Shown one piece after another: positions 20,554 to 33,290 of a stretch of 64,000 bases of DNA; position 1 is the first letter of the stretch, and every line of letters starts with the position of its first letter. Source of the DNA: Artemisia argyi (taxonomy: Eukaryota; Streptophyta; Magnoliopsida; Asterales; Asteraceae); contig CM060704.1 in the NCBI GenBank assembly GCA_030686995.1, positions 173,845,718 through 173,909,717 of the forward strand. Reading direction: 5' to 3'. The position numbers and the translations under genes are program-made. Below the pieces are notes generated by a model. That model was not told the DNA's origin. It saw only the letters and a list, made by a program, of their open reading frames with translations, and ran no database searches.

Positions 20554-23500
20554 TGTAACACCCCCAATTCATTCTTGCAGCGGAATTCGAACTGGGTGTT
20601 ACTCGACGGCACAATAGTCACAATAATAGAAAACGAACTCCAATTGAGTCGTTTTAAAAGATTTATCATTCAAATTATATAAATATCAGAGTTTACAAAA
20701 TGAGGTCCCAATTGGTTCCATGTTTACAAATCACATTAAGTGAGTTTTTGAATGATAAGTAAATTTATAGCCCTCTTGAGTATCCGTGTCCTTCCGTGCC
20801 ATCCTTGATCGTCATGAACCTGAAATACATGCTTGAGAGGTCAACACAAAGGTTGAGTGATATTCATAGAGTTTGTTAAATCGGTTGAACACAATATGTT
20901 GGTAGTGTGAGTTATAGGCTCACACCAATGTTTGGAAAACAAAATCGTTATTTATTTCACTAAGCTTATGACACCATAACGTTAACGTGTACCAATATCG
21001 ATCGGCAGATTATCCCGGTAGGTACTTTGCTAACATACCTAAATCTCAAATATTAATGCATTTGTTTGAACTTAGTCAATACAAATGGGATTCGTCAATC
21101 CCAATAGGCCTATTCACAATATTCGCGCTCACTAAAGGTAGTGACTAATGGTTCATAATAAGGAATCTCGGTTTAGCAAGGTTGGTACTTAGTGATAATA
21201 AAACAATCAGGCAAGCATACAATTTAAAAACATTGTGCTCGGTTAAAATAGCATGTATTCCCCCCAAGGGTTTGTAAAACAATTAAGTAATGGAAAATGG
21301 GGCTATGAACTCACCTTAAGTAAGATAGCAAGTAATGAATGTAACGGTTGAATCGTGAAGGTTTCTACGAGCAACCTATAATCGAATGTTGCGACTTAGG
21401 ATCGGAGTAATGTCTAAGGAGACATAAACACGCCAATATATATCTTGCACTTAGTCCATGATGTGGTATGATGTATAGTATAAGTCTTTGAAAGAAAGAT
21501 TCATGAAACATGTATGTTTTGTATATCGTTTACTACCGTTCGGGCCGACATAATTCAGAAGTCATGTTAGTAAGCGTTCGAGGAGCCAGGACACTTTAAT
21601 TCGTAAATCCACAACTCAACTCGACGGCTTACATAATGAACTCCTCACATGAGGCTCCCTACTATTGTAGTAGTTGATGAAATATATAGATATAAGTTTT
21701 GATCCGAAAAGTTACATGTCCGATATTTGAATAAACTTAGGAAAGTTTATTAGTACATGAAGATTGTTATTAGGGGTAGTTTCATAAGTCTTGAATGACC
21801 ATTTTCTCTTGGTAATATCTCATGGTTTCCTTTTAGGTGAAGTAGATCCAAATTGCTTGTTCATGTTATCGCCTAATTCATTGTTTCATGTTTACGCCTA
21901 TGTAAGTTGTTATGGTCATTTCGTCATGGCCTAGCCATGACCTTTGGTCCTTGTTCCAAGGTCATGAGACACAACCTTGGCTCTAGCCATGGTTGTGGTC
22001 TTGATTATAGGTCATAAGACCTCTTGTTCCCTTTAAAGTATAACCATAATCTAGTGACTTTGGTCTAAAAATGGGCTGTTTAGAATTTGAAGAATTTTAT
22101 CACTCGGAAAGCGTTTTCAGGGCTCGAGCTTCTTTGTTCCTGAACGAAAACGTCGTTCCGGACAACTTTCGTGTTTTAACTTTTTGATGAATCGGACCAG
22201 AAGTGGGACTTTCAAAACCCAAATTTGATCAGGAAGCTATTTGGCAGTTTTGCCGGAAATCTTTGGTAACTTCAAATGGGCGTAACTTTTGACTCGTATA
22301 CTCGTTTTAGGTGGTTCAAGTTGCTACGGTTTCCTTGTTAAGTCCTCTACTGTAATATGTAATGATCAAATATCATATTTTTACCATTTTGATCAGGTCT
22401 TACCAAGAAAGTCACTAGTTTACTTGTTTTAGTAACTTGTTTTAACAATCAATAACAATAACTTGTTTTGCTCACTTTTATACATCATGGACATAACTAC
22501 AAGACATAATATAGCAAGAATAACATGTAAATAACATGAACATGATTATTTAACAAGAATCAAGTTAGGGTTTGGCTTACAACTTGTGGAGAAACTAACT
22601 AGAACCAAGATCAAGACCAAGAACCACTACTTAATCTTCCAAAAACCTTTCCAACCATAGCCATGCTTCCATACCAAAAACCCTATCTTATAATCCCTTG
22701 ATAAACACTAATCTATCACAATAACAAGCCTTAGTAAAAATCTTCACTAAGAACACTTGGAAATTTGATGAGTTTTTGTGGTGATTTTATAGAGTTTTAT
22801 GGTTGAAAGGTGTTAAGGATCAACTAGGAATTATGACTTGAACTTGTGATGGATTGAATGAGCAAGATTAATGATTAAAATGGTGAGTTAAGGTTGTTTT
22901 GGGTCGTTGGTATGGCCAAGGAGGGGAAGAGAAAGATTAAATAAGGTCTTGAGGAGGTTAGAACTAGGACTAGTCAACCCTTGGTGAGCAAGTTTAACAC
23001 ATGTAAGGATCTAAGACCATCAAGCTTGAGATCAAGCCACACAAGGCTGAATTCCCCCCCCTAGGTTGGTTCCTAAACTTGGGGGACAAGGTGTGGACTT
23101 TGCTTGGTATTATCCTAAGTATTAGGAAGAGTTTTGACTCCGGGAAATGACAACCGTAAATGATTAGGCCTCAAAACGTAAAACCGGGTGTCGTAAAATT
23201 ATGGAACTTTAAAGTATTGTTAGACATGTCCATATGTCCCATAATAAAATATAAAATAAGTGGTAGGTTCCATTTGGGTGTAAAACCCTGCTAAAAACTG
23301 GAAATACGGGTCTAAAACGCGTAATACGTAAAATGTACGAATATTGCGTAAAATTGAGAAAAGTAAAATGTTACTTTTCTAATAGGATAAAAATGATTTA
23401 AAATGACTTATAATGTCTAGACTGGGCTCAGTCTAGTGTCGGTTGGTATTAAATGTCTCTTAGACATCAAACCGTAAGCCTAAAAATCACGAAATGACTT

Positions 23501-24006
23501 ATAACATCAAGGGATGATTTTTGGTCAATGGAGGAGGGAAAAATATGTTGACTTTTTCTAATAAGTTGAAAACTCAAATCTTTTTAGAAACGCGGTGCAG
23601 GTATAGGCTAAGGTTACGGCTGAGTAAAAACGCTTAAAACTGAAAATTCTAGTTTTTCACGGCCGAGGTTTATTTTGGTCATGTTTTTCTCAGTCATGAT
23701 TTATTCTCAAATAAATCATGAGTGTGTCAAACATTTTTCTGATACGGGGAAAATTAACGCGACCGAATTTCGTTGTGCGTAGAATTTCTGAATGACGTTT
23801 TACCCTAAAACGTGTAATTCCGTGTAATTCCTTAATAACTTTCACGAAAATGAGCTTATGAATGTCAAACTTTTAATTTGTCATGGAAATAATTTATCAC
23901 TCCAGCCCAAGAAATAAAAATCAAGTTTCGGGAAAAATGAATAGTAAAAGTGAATAGTGAAATTTTCCGGGAAAAGTAAATATCCTGAAAAATGCGAATT
24001 GTTACA
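20554..24006 (-). mobile_element. Solo LTR of the chromovirus family
   Basis: 3453 bp starting TGTAACACCCCC and ending TTGTTACA, flanked by AGAAC on both sides (20549-20553, 24007-24011). No interior or second LTR remains, so it is a solo LTR left by recombination between two LTRs. Its sequence matches the LTRs of the 24044-33285 element along most of its length and, more distantly, those of the chromovirus at 38789-51938. The TATAAATA box found in those LTRs is degraded here (near 22930). Confidence 0.9.
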
Positions 24007-24043
24007 AGAACTGAGAAGGAATAACAGTGATACTATTAGATAT

Positions 24044-27000
24044 TGTAACACCCCCAATTCATGATGCAGCGGAATTCAAACTGGGTGTTACTTGACGGCA
24101 CAATAGTCACAATAATAGAAAACGAACTCCAATTGAGTCGTTTTAAAAAGGTTTATCATTCAAATTATATAAATATCAGAGATTACAAAATGAGGTCCCA
24201 ATTGGTTCCATGTTTACAAATCACATTAAGTGAGTTTTTTTTTTGAATGATAAGTAAATTTATAGCCCTCTTGAGTATCCGTGTCCTTCCGTGCCATCCT
24301 TGATCGTCATGAACCTGAAATACATGCTTGAGAGGTCAACACAAAGGTTGAGTGATATTCATAGAGTTTGTTAAATCGTTTGAACACAATATGTTGGTAG
24401 TGTGAGTTATAGGCTCACACCAATGTTTGGAAAACAAAACAGGTAGGCTACGTTATTATACACTAAGCTTATGACACCATAACGTTAACGTGTACCAATA
24501 TCGATCGGCAGATTTATCCCGGTAGGTACTTTGCTAACATACCTAAATCTCAAATATTAATGCATTTGTTTGAACTTAGTCAATACAAATGGGATTCGTC
24601 AATCCCAATAGGCCTATTCACAATATTCGCGCTCACTAAAGGTAGTGACTAATGGTTCATAATAAGGAATCTCGGTTTAGCAAGGTTGGTACTTAGTGAT
24701 AATAAAACAATCAGGCAAGCATACAATTTAAAAACATTGTGCTCGGTTAAAATAGCATGTATTCCCCCCAAGGGTTTGTAAAACAATTAAGTAATGGAAA
24801 ATGGGGCTATGAACTCACCTTGAGTTGAATGATGTATAATGAGAATGATAGATATGCCGTAAGAACTTCTACGAGCAACCTAGAATAATTGTTGTAACTT
24901 AGGTTTGGAATAATGTCCAAGGAAACATAAACATGCCAATATACATCTTGCACTTAGTCCATGATGTGGTATGTTGTATATTGTAAGTCTTAGAAAGAAA
25001 AGATTCATGAAACATGTATGTTTTGTATATCGTTTACTACCGTTCGGGCCGACATAATTCAGAAGTCATGTTAGTAAGCGTTCGAGGAGCCAGGACACTT
25101 TAACTCGTAAATCCACAACTCAACTCGACGGCTTACATAATGAACTCCTCACATGAGGCTCCCTACTATTGTAGTAGTTGATAAAGTATAAGATATAAGT
25201 TTCGATTCGAAAAGTTACATGTCCGATATTTGAATAAACTTAGGAAAGTTTATTAGTACATGAAGATTGTTATTAGGGGTAGTTTCATAAGTCTTGAATG
25301 ACCATTTTCTCTTTGTAATATCTCATGGTTCCTTTTTAAGTGAAGTAGATCCAAATTGCTTGTTCAAGTTATCGCCTAATTCATTGTTTCATGTTTACGC
25401 CTATGCAAGTTGGTATGGTCATTTCGTCATGGCCTAGTCATGACCTTTGGTCCTTGTTCCAAGGTCATGAGACACAACCTTGGCTCTAGCCATGGTTGTG
25501 GTCTTGATTATAGGTCATAAGACCTCTTGTTCCTTTCAAAGTATAACCATAATCTAGTGACTTTCGCCTAAAAATGGGCTGTTTAGAATTTTGAAGAATT
25601 TTATCACTCGGAAAGCATTTTTAGGTCTCGAGCTTCTTTGTTCCTGAACGAAAACGTCGTTCCGGACAACTTTCGTGTTTTAACTTTTTGATGAATCGGA
25701 CCAGAAGTGGGACTTTCAAAACCCAAATTTGATCAGAATGGTATTTGGCAGTTTGCCGCAAAGTTTTGGTAACTTCAAATGGGCGTAACTTTTGACTCGT
25801 ATACTCGTTTTAGGTGGTTCAAATTGCTATGGTTTCCTTGTTAAGTCCTCTACTGTAATATGTAATGATCCAACATCATATTTTTACCATTTTGATCAGG
25901 TCATACCAAGAAAGTCACTAGTTTACTTGTTTTAGTAACTTGTTTTAACAATCAATAACAATAACTTGTTTTGCTCACTTTTATACATCATGGACATGAT
26001 AACAAGACAATATATAGCATGAATAATATGTAAATAACATGAACATGATTATTTAACAAGAATCAAGTTAGGGTTTGGCTCACAACTTTTGGCTTTCAAA
26101 GATGAAAGGAAGTTAACATGTAAGGATAGGACTTTGATAGACTTGCTTCAACCCACTTCACTTCATGCAATCTTTCTACCCTTGTAATCTTGAAAGATGG
26201 ATGATGAAGGTTGAGGTGACTTGAGTGGATTCAAACTCAAGAGAAATCACCAAGTATATGAAGTTATGAAAGTGTTTGATGAATGATAACCTAACTAGAG
26301 TTTCTACCTTGAACTTGCACTTGAATCATGCATGAAACTAGAAGGAAATGAGCAAAGTATGGAAGGGTTTTTGGGGGTTGGAGGTGCACGGCACAAAGGG
26401 GAGGGGAGGGAGTATTTATAGTCCAAATGAGGAGGTTAGGAAGCTTACTAGGAAAGTGTTACAACTTGGTGACCAAGTTGTAATTAAGTGTTGATTTAGG
26501 GGTAAATTCATGAGATGAAGCCACATGGGTGTGACTCCCCCCTCCTAGGGCGGTTCATGAGCTTGGAGAGCAAGGGTGTGGACTTTTCTTGGTATTATCC
26601 AAGATACTTGGTTAGTTTTGACTCCGGGAAATGCCAATCGTAAATGATTAAGCCTCAAAACGTAAAACCGGGTGTCGTAAAATTATGGAACTTGAAAGTA
26701 TTGATAAACATGTCAATAAGTTCCATAATAAAATATAAAATGAGTGGTAGGTTCCATTTGGGTGTAAAACCCTGCTAAAAACTGGAAATACGGGTCTAAA
26801 ACGCGTAATACGTAAAACGTACGAATATTGCGTAAAATTGAGAAAAGTAAAATGTTACTTTTCTAATGTGATAAAAATGATTTAAAATGACTTATAATGT
26901 CTAGACTGGGCTCAGTCTAGTGTCGGTTGGTATTAAATGTCTTTTAGACATCAAACCGTAAGCCTAAAAATCACGAAATGACTTGTAACATCAAGGGATG

Positions 27001-27496
27001 ATTTTTGGTCAATGGAGGAGGGAAAAATATGTTGACTTTTTCTAATAAGTTGAAAACTCAAATCGTGTTAGAAACGCGTTTTGTGGTCTAACGGTTAATC
27101 GCCCATACGGTTAAGCGTGCTCATGTGAGAATAGTACTGGTTTGGGTGACCTGCCGGGAAGTCTTTGGTCATGTTTTTCTCAGTCACGATTAATTCTCAA
27201 ATAAATCATGAGTGTGTCAAACATTTTTCTGATGCGGGGTCACTTAACGCGGTCGAGTTTCATTGTACGTAGAATTTCTGAATGACGTTTTACCTTAAAA
27301 CGTGTAATTCCTTAATAACTTTCACAAAAATGATCTGACGAATGACAAACATTTAATTTGCCATGGAAATGATTTATCACTCGAGAATATCAAATAAAAA
27401 TCAACTTTCGGGAAAGTTTCGGGAAAAATGAATAGTAAAAGTGAATAGTGAAATTTTCCGGGAATGGTAATTAACCTGAAATTGCGAATTGTTACA
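24044..27496 (-). repeat. 3' LTR of the 24044-33285 element
   Basis: Starts TGTAACACCCCC and ends TTGTTACA. It contains a TATA box on the minus strand (plus-strand TATTTATA at 26413-26420). Confidence 0.92.
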
Positions 27497-27533
27497 GTCT
27501 CTACCCCTTACGGGGAACTTCGTCCCGAAGTTC
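27497..27533 (-). promoter_or_regulatory. Polypurine tract and adjacent hairpin
   Basis: On the sense strand AAGGGGTAGAGAC abuts the 3' LTR. Next to it is a hairpin with arms GAACTTCG (27515-27522) and CGAAGTTC (27526-27533) and loop TCC. The counterpart at 8923-8941 keeps loop and stem length but changes several paired bases on both sides. Confidence 0.75.
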
Positions 27534-27844
27534 TATGTGTGTCATATGTTGGAGTGGTGTCGATGCAGAGGTATGGTTACTTATGAGGACTAAAGCCTGG
27601 GATTACTGGTGATGTAATTTGATTTGTCATTTCAGTGTATGGTGTAGGATGAGGCTTACTTTTATGTAGGAAAGGTATGGTAATAGTCGAATATCAATGG
27701 AAATTGATATAGCAGTCGAATATTAATAGGAATTGAGATAGTAATTGCAATCATAGTCTAGTAGGTAATCGGTTGTTGTACCTAGTGTTTATTGACTTCA
27801 TACTTATGTTATTTCGGATACAAATAAGCCCACTTGTTTATAAT

Positions 27845-27972
27845 TCTTTATTTACATAGAGAGGCATCCCAAACAATGTAAGTAAGGAAATATAAACTTA
27901 TGGTTTGGTGATTTACAATGTCTTTATTTAAATGAAAAGGCATCCCAATCCATTCAAATAATTACAAATCAT
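27845..27972 (-). ncRNA. Conserved block shared with the 5133-16480 element; weaker twin hairpins
   Basis: This segment aligns with 12127-12262 over its whole length. Hairpin 1 keeps a 6-bp stem TTACAT/ATGTAA. Hairpin 2 keeps an inner stem of about 9 bp with one mismatch, and both loops carry GGCATCCCAA. The outer stem of hairpin 2 is degraded. Confidence 0.4.
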
Positions 27973-29056
27973 CCTACACAACATTCATACTTAGTCGGTG
28001 AGTTACAAGGTAGGGTATTACGAGATGATACTGGTGTTCCAAAAGTACAAGATGAATATTCAATCTTGTAAAGCTGATGAGGGTACTTGTGGTGTAACTA
28101 AGGATGATTTGAGCTTTAAAAGTGCACCAAGATCTGTTAATGAGCTTGTGTTTGCCGCGTTTGTGAAGATAATGATGTGATATGTTGATGAACAAAAGTG
28201 TGTAGTGTATGCTTAACATTAATACTCTTAGGTATAGATGTTGAGTTTGCTTTAAAAATCTTAAGAGATTAAAAGTTTATGATGGAATGGTATCCTTAGG
28301 ACCTAAACAGGATAGTACTTCTACAGGATGAAGAGAATAATTGATAACTATCCCAAGATAGTAGTTCGGATTATCTCATAAATGGAAAATTTCAAGAATG
28401 AATTTAGGTAGTACAAATAAGGTGTTAAGATTTCGCTGAGTGGTAAGACACTATCGTGTCTCTAGATTGTTTTAATGTATTATGGTGGTTTATCGAGTTC
28501 ATGTAGGAAATCAATCTAAACATAACCCTAGTACAACTATTCTCAGTATTTGAAAATTTTAAGTCGAATATAGTTAGTCAGACTATATTCCACTGTCCCT
28601 AGGTTAAATATAGGTGACTAGTCTATATTTAGCCGAGGTTCGATAAAATTTTTAAATACCTAAATTAGGTATACTTGTGATATGTCCGTTGCTTTCGGGA
28701 AACTGTCCACTAAACAAAGGTGATGTCAAACCTTTAAGTTGCAAGTCCCGTCCATACAAGACTTGTAACGTATGTTTTCATATTCCATTGCATAGAAGAT
28801 AGTAAGGGTAGGTACGTATGGAAAGGAAGTTTTAAGTAGTTCTAAAATAGAACATACTTGGCCAGGATCACGAACTTTTAATAATGAAGGTTTCAGAAGA
28901 AAACTTTGATGAATGTAGGGCTGAACTTCAGCTTTTGTTAATGATGGATTAGTTTGTCCTTTAGAAATCTCATATTTCTTGTCTGGAAATCGATAGATTG
29001 TGATGGGTTTTTGATATCATATGAAATGATATTGATGATGTGATGGAATAATTCCA
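27973..29056. other. Interior of the non-autonomous element, no gene recognised
   Basis: Short open frames on both strands near 27974-28219 overlap each other and have no recognisable content. A short duplication containing TAGGT and ACTATATT lies near 28565-28640. Confidence 0.4.
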
Positions 29057-29490
29057 GAGACCATTACGTAAATCACAATGTCTCGGAAGTAAATTAGACC
29101 ATTGTGCAATTCACAATGTCTGGGAAGTAGGTTAGACCATTGTGTGACTCAAAACATTTGAGAAATGGTTAAGACCATTGTATAATACAATGTCTTGGAA
29201 AATGAATGAGACCATTGTATCTCACAATGTCTTGGAAAATGAATGAGACCATTGTATCTCACAATGTCTTGGAAAATGAATGAGACCATTGTATCTCACA
29301 ATGTCTTGAAAAGTGAATGAGACCATTGTAACATACAATGTCTTGAAAAGTGAATGAGACCATTGTAACATACAATGTCTTGAAAAGTGAATGAGACCAT
29401 TGTAACATACAATGTAATGAGACCATTGTAACATACAATGTCTTGAAAAGTGAATGAGACCATTGTAATTAGTTACAATGTCTTGGACAT
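29057..29490. repeat. Tandem array of about 12 units of 37 bp, each with a CATTGT/ACAATG inverted repeat
   Basis: Units begin AGACCATTGT and carry an ACAATGTCTTG segment. The first three are the most diverged, the middle ones are 37 bp, and one is shortened near 29416. Each unit holds a small palindrome, CATTGT with ACAATG. The long minus-strand frame here is produced by the repeat. Confidence 0.9.
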
Positions 29491-29816
29491 ATAATGTTGG
29501 AGTAGGAACATGATTGGGAGAGTGTGGCTGTGCCAAAATGCCTTAGAATAGGCATACACAGATATGTTTAGTCCATTGTTTAGATAAATGATTGAAAATA
29601 AACCGAGTTTATATATCAATATACTAATGCTTACGGGGAAATGCTCAAAATGGGTATATATGAATATACTAATATGTTTGTGAAGCATAACATGCTTACT
29701 AAGTCCATAATCGTCTGGAGGATGGAAGACACGAAGAGCGAAAGGCTATAAAATGTTTTTGTTTGTGATTGTAGTTATAGTTTAGGTCTCAATTAGACCC
29801 GTTTCTCTATAACCAT

Positions 29817-29830
29817 GGCTCTGGTACCAA
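29817..29830 (-). promoter_or_regulatory. Primer-binding site (tRNA-Met type)
   Basis: On the minus strand TTGGTACCAGAGCC starts two bases from the LTR. It is identical to the site in the chromovirus at 42282-42295. Confidence 0.85.
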
Positions 29831-29832
29831 TC

Positions 29833-32800
29833 TGTAACACCCCCAATTCATGATGCAGCGGAATTCAAACTGGGTGTTACTTGACGGCACAATAGTCACA
29901 ATAATAGAAAACGAACTCCAATTGAGTCGTTTTAAAAAGGTTTATCATTCAAATTATATAAATATCAGAGATTACAAAATGAGGTCCCAATTGGTTCCAT
30001 GTTTACAAATCACATTAAGTGAGTTTTTTTTTTGAATGATAAGTAAATTTATAGCCCTCTTGAGTATCCGTGTCCTTCCGTGCCATCCTTGATCGTCATG
30101 AACCTGAAATACATGCTTGAGAGGTCAACACAAAGGTTGAGTGATATTCATAGAGTTTGTTAAATCGTTTGAACACAATATGTTGGTAGTGTGAGTTATA
30201 GGCTCACACCAATGTTTGGAAAACAAAACAGGTAGGCTACGTTATTATACACTAAGCTTATGACACCATAACGTTAACGTGTACCAATATCGATCGGCAG
30301 ATTTATCCCGGTAGGTACTTTGCTAACAAACCTAAATCTCAAATATTAATGCATTTGTTTGAACTTAGTCAATACAAATGGGATTCGTCAATCCCAATAG
30401 GCCTATTCACAATATTCGCGCTCACTAAAGGTAGTGACTAATGGTTCATAATAAGGAATCTCGGTTTAGCAAGGTTGGTACTTAGTGATAATAAAACAAT
30501 CAGGCAAGCATACAATTTAAAAACATTGTGCTCGGTTAAAATAGCATGTATTCCCCCCAAGGGTTTGTAAAACAATTAAGTAATGGAAAATGGGGCTATG
30601 AACTCACCTTGAGTTGAATGATGTATAATGAGAATGATAGATATGCCGTAAGAACTTCTACGAGCAACCTAGAATAATTGTTGTAACTTAGGTTTGGAAT
30701 AATGTCCAAGGAAACATAAACATGCCAATATACATCTTGCACTTAGTCCATGATGTGGTATGTTGTATATTGTAAGTCTTAGAAAGAAAAGATTCATGAA
30801 ACATGTATGTTTTGTATATCGTTTACTACCGTTCGGGCCGACATAATTCAGAAGTCATGTTAGTAAGCGTTCGAGGAGCCAGGACACTTTAACTCGTAAA
30901 TCCACAACTCAACTCGACGGCTTACATAATGAACTCCTCACATGAGGCTCCCTACTATTGTAGTAGTTGATAAAGTATAAGATATAAGTTTCGATTCGAA
31001 AAGTTACATGTCCGATATTTGAATAAACTTAGGAAAGTTTATTAGTACATGAAGATTGTTATTAGGGGTAGTTTCATAAGTCTTGAATGACCATTTTCTC
31101 TTTGTAATATCTCATGGTTCCTTTTTAAGTGAAGTAGATCCAAATTGCTTGTTCAAGTTATCGCCTAATTCATTGTTTCATGTTTACGCCTATGCAAGTT
31201 GGTATGGTCATTTCGTCATGGCCTAGCCATGACCTTTGGTCCTTGTTCCAAGGTCATGAGACACAACCTTGGCTCTAGCCATGGTTGTGGTCTTGATTAT
31301 AGGTCATAAGACCTCTTGTTCCTTTCAAAGTATAACCATAATCTAGTGACTTTCGCCTAAAAATGGGCTGTTTAGAATTTTGAAGAATTTTATCACTCGG
31401 AAAGCATTTTTAGGTCTCGAGCTTCTTTGTTCCTGAACGAAAACGTCGTTCCGGACAACTTTCGTGTTTTAACTTTTTGATGAATCGGACCAGAAGTGGG
31501 ACTTTCAAAACCCAAATTTGATCAGAATGGTATTTGGCAGTTTGCCGCAAAGTTTTGGTAACTTCAAATGGGCGTAACTTTTGACTCGTATACTCGTTTT
31601 AGGTGGTTCAAATTGCTATGGTTTCCTTGTTAAGTCCTCTACTGTAATATGTAATGATCCAACATCATATTTTTACCATTTTGATCAGGTCATACCAAGA
31701 AAGTCACTAGTTTACTTGTTTTAGTAACTTGTTTTAACAATCAATAACAATAACTTGTTTTGCTCACTTTTATACATCATGGACATGATAACAAGACAAT
31801 ATATAGCATGAATAATATGTAAATAACATGAACATGATTATTTAACAAGAATCAAGTTAGGGTTTGGCTCACAACTTTTGGCTTTCAAAGATGAAAGGAA
31901 GTTAACATGTAAGGATAGGACTTTGATAGACTTGCTTCAACCCACTTCACTTCATGCAATCTTTCTACCCTTGTAATCTTGAAAGATGGATGATGAAGGT
32001 TGAGGTGACTTGAGTGGATTCAAACTCAAGAGAAATCACCAAGTATATGAAGTTATGGAAGTGTTTGATGAATGATAACCTAACTAGAGTTTCTACCTTG
32101 AACTTGCACTTGAATCATGCATGAAACTAGAAGGAAATGAGCAAAGTATGGAAGGGTTTTTGGGGGTTGGAGGTGCACGGCACAAAGGGGAGGGGAGGGA
32201 GTATTTATAGTCCAAATGAGGAGGTTAGGAAGCTTACTAGGAAAGTGTTACAACTTGGTGACCAAGTTGTAATTAAGTGTTGATTTAGGGGTAAATTCAT
32301 GAGATGAAGCCACATGGGTGTGACTCCCCCCTCCTAGGGCGGTTCATGAGCTTGGAGAGCAAGGGTGTGGACTTTTCTTGGTATTATCCAAGATACTTGG
32401 TTAGTTTTGACTCCGGGAAATGCCAATCGTAAATGATTAAGCCTCAAAACGTAAAACCGGGTGTCGTAAAATTATGGAACTTGAAAGTATTGATAAACAT
32501 GTCAATAAGTTCCATAATAAAATATAAAATGAGTGGTAGGTTCCATTTGGGTGTAAAACCCTGCTAAAAACTGGAAATACGGGTCTAAAACGCGTAATAC
32601 GTAAAACGTACGAATATTGCGTAAAATTGAGAAAAGTAAAATGTTACTTTTCTAATGTGATAAAAATGATTTAAAATGACTTATAATGTCTAGACCGGGC
32701 TCAGTCTAGTGTCGGTTGGTATTAAATGTCTTTTAGACATCAAACCGTAAGCCTAAAAATCACGAAATGACTTGTAACATCAAGGGATGATTTTTGGTCA

Positions 32801-33285
32801 ATGGAGGAGGGAAAAATATGTTGACTTTTTCTAATAAGTTGAAAACTCAAATCGTGTTAGAAACGCGTTTTGTGGTCTAACGGTTAATCGCCCATACGGT
32901 TAAGCGTGCTCATGTGAGAATAGTACTGGTTTGGGTGACCTGCCGGGAAGTCTTTGGTCATGTTTTTCTCAGTCACGATTAATTCTCAAATAAATCATGA
33001 GTGTGTCAAACATTTTTCTGATGCGGGGTCACTTAACGCGGTCGAGTTTCATTGTACGTAGAATTTCTGAATGACGTTTTACCTTAAAACGTGGAATTCC
33101 TTAATAACTTTCACGAAAATGATCTGACGAATGACAAACATTTAATTTGCCATGGAAATGATTTATCACTCGAGAATATCAAATAAAAATCAACTTTCGG
33201 GAAAGTTTCGGGAAAAATGAATAGTAAAAGTGAATAGTGAAATTTTCCGGGAATGGTAATTAACCTGAAATTGCGAATTGTTACA
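29833..33285 (-). repeat. 5' LTR of the 24044-33285 element
   Basis: The same 3453 bp as the left LTR. A TATA box (plus-strand TATTTATA at 32202-32209) lies in the expected promoter orientation for minus-strand transcription. Confidence 0.92.
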
Positions 33286-33290
33286 GATAT

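Larger units (their letters stand above)
24044..33285 (-). mobile_element. Non-autonomous LTR retrotransposon (LARD) of the chromovirus family
   Basis: Two 3453-bp LTRs (24044-27496 and 29833-33285) flank a 2336-bp interior. The target duplication is GATAT (24039-24043 and 33286-33290). The primer-binding site beside the right LTR puts the element on the minus strand. The interior has no gag or pol, only a purine tract with hairpin, a conserved structured block and a 37-bp tandem array. By eye the LTRs differ at roughly six positions, so the insertion is recent. The LTRs are related to those of the chromovirus at 38789-51938, whose intact relatives are the likely source of enzymes (inference). 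Confidence 0.9.

Noticed and set aside
29057..29490. CRISPR-like array
   Set aside because: The units are contiguous 37-bp tandem copies without unique spacers, in a plant LTR element; the same argument applies to 52758-53430.
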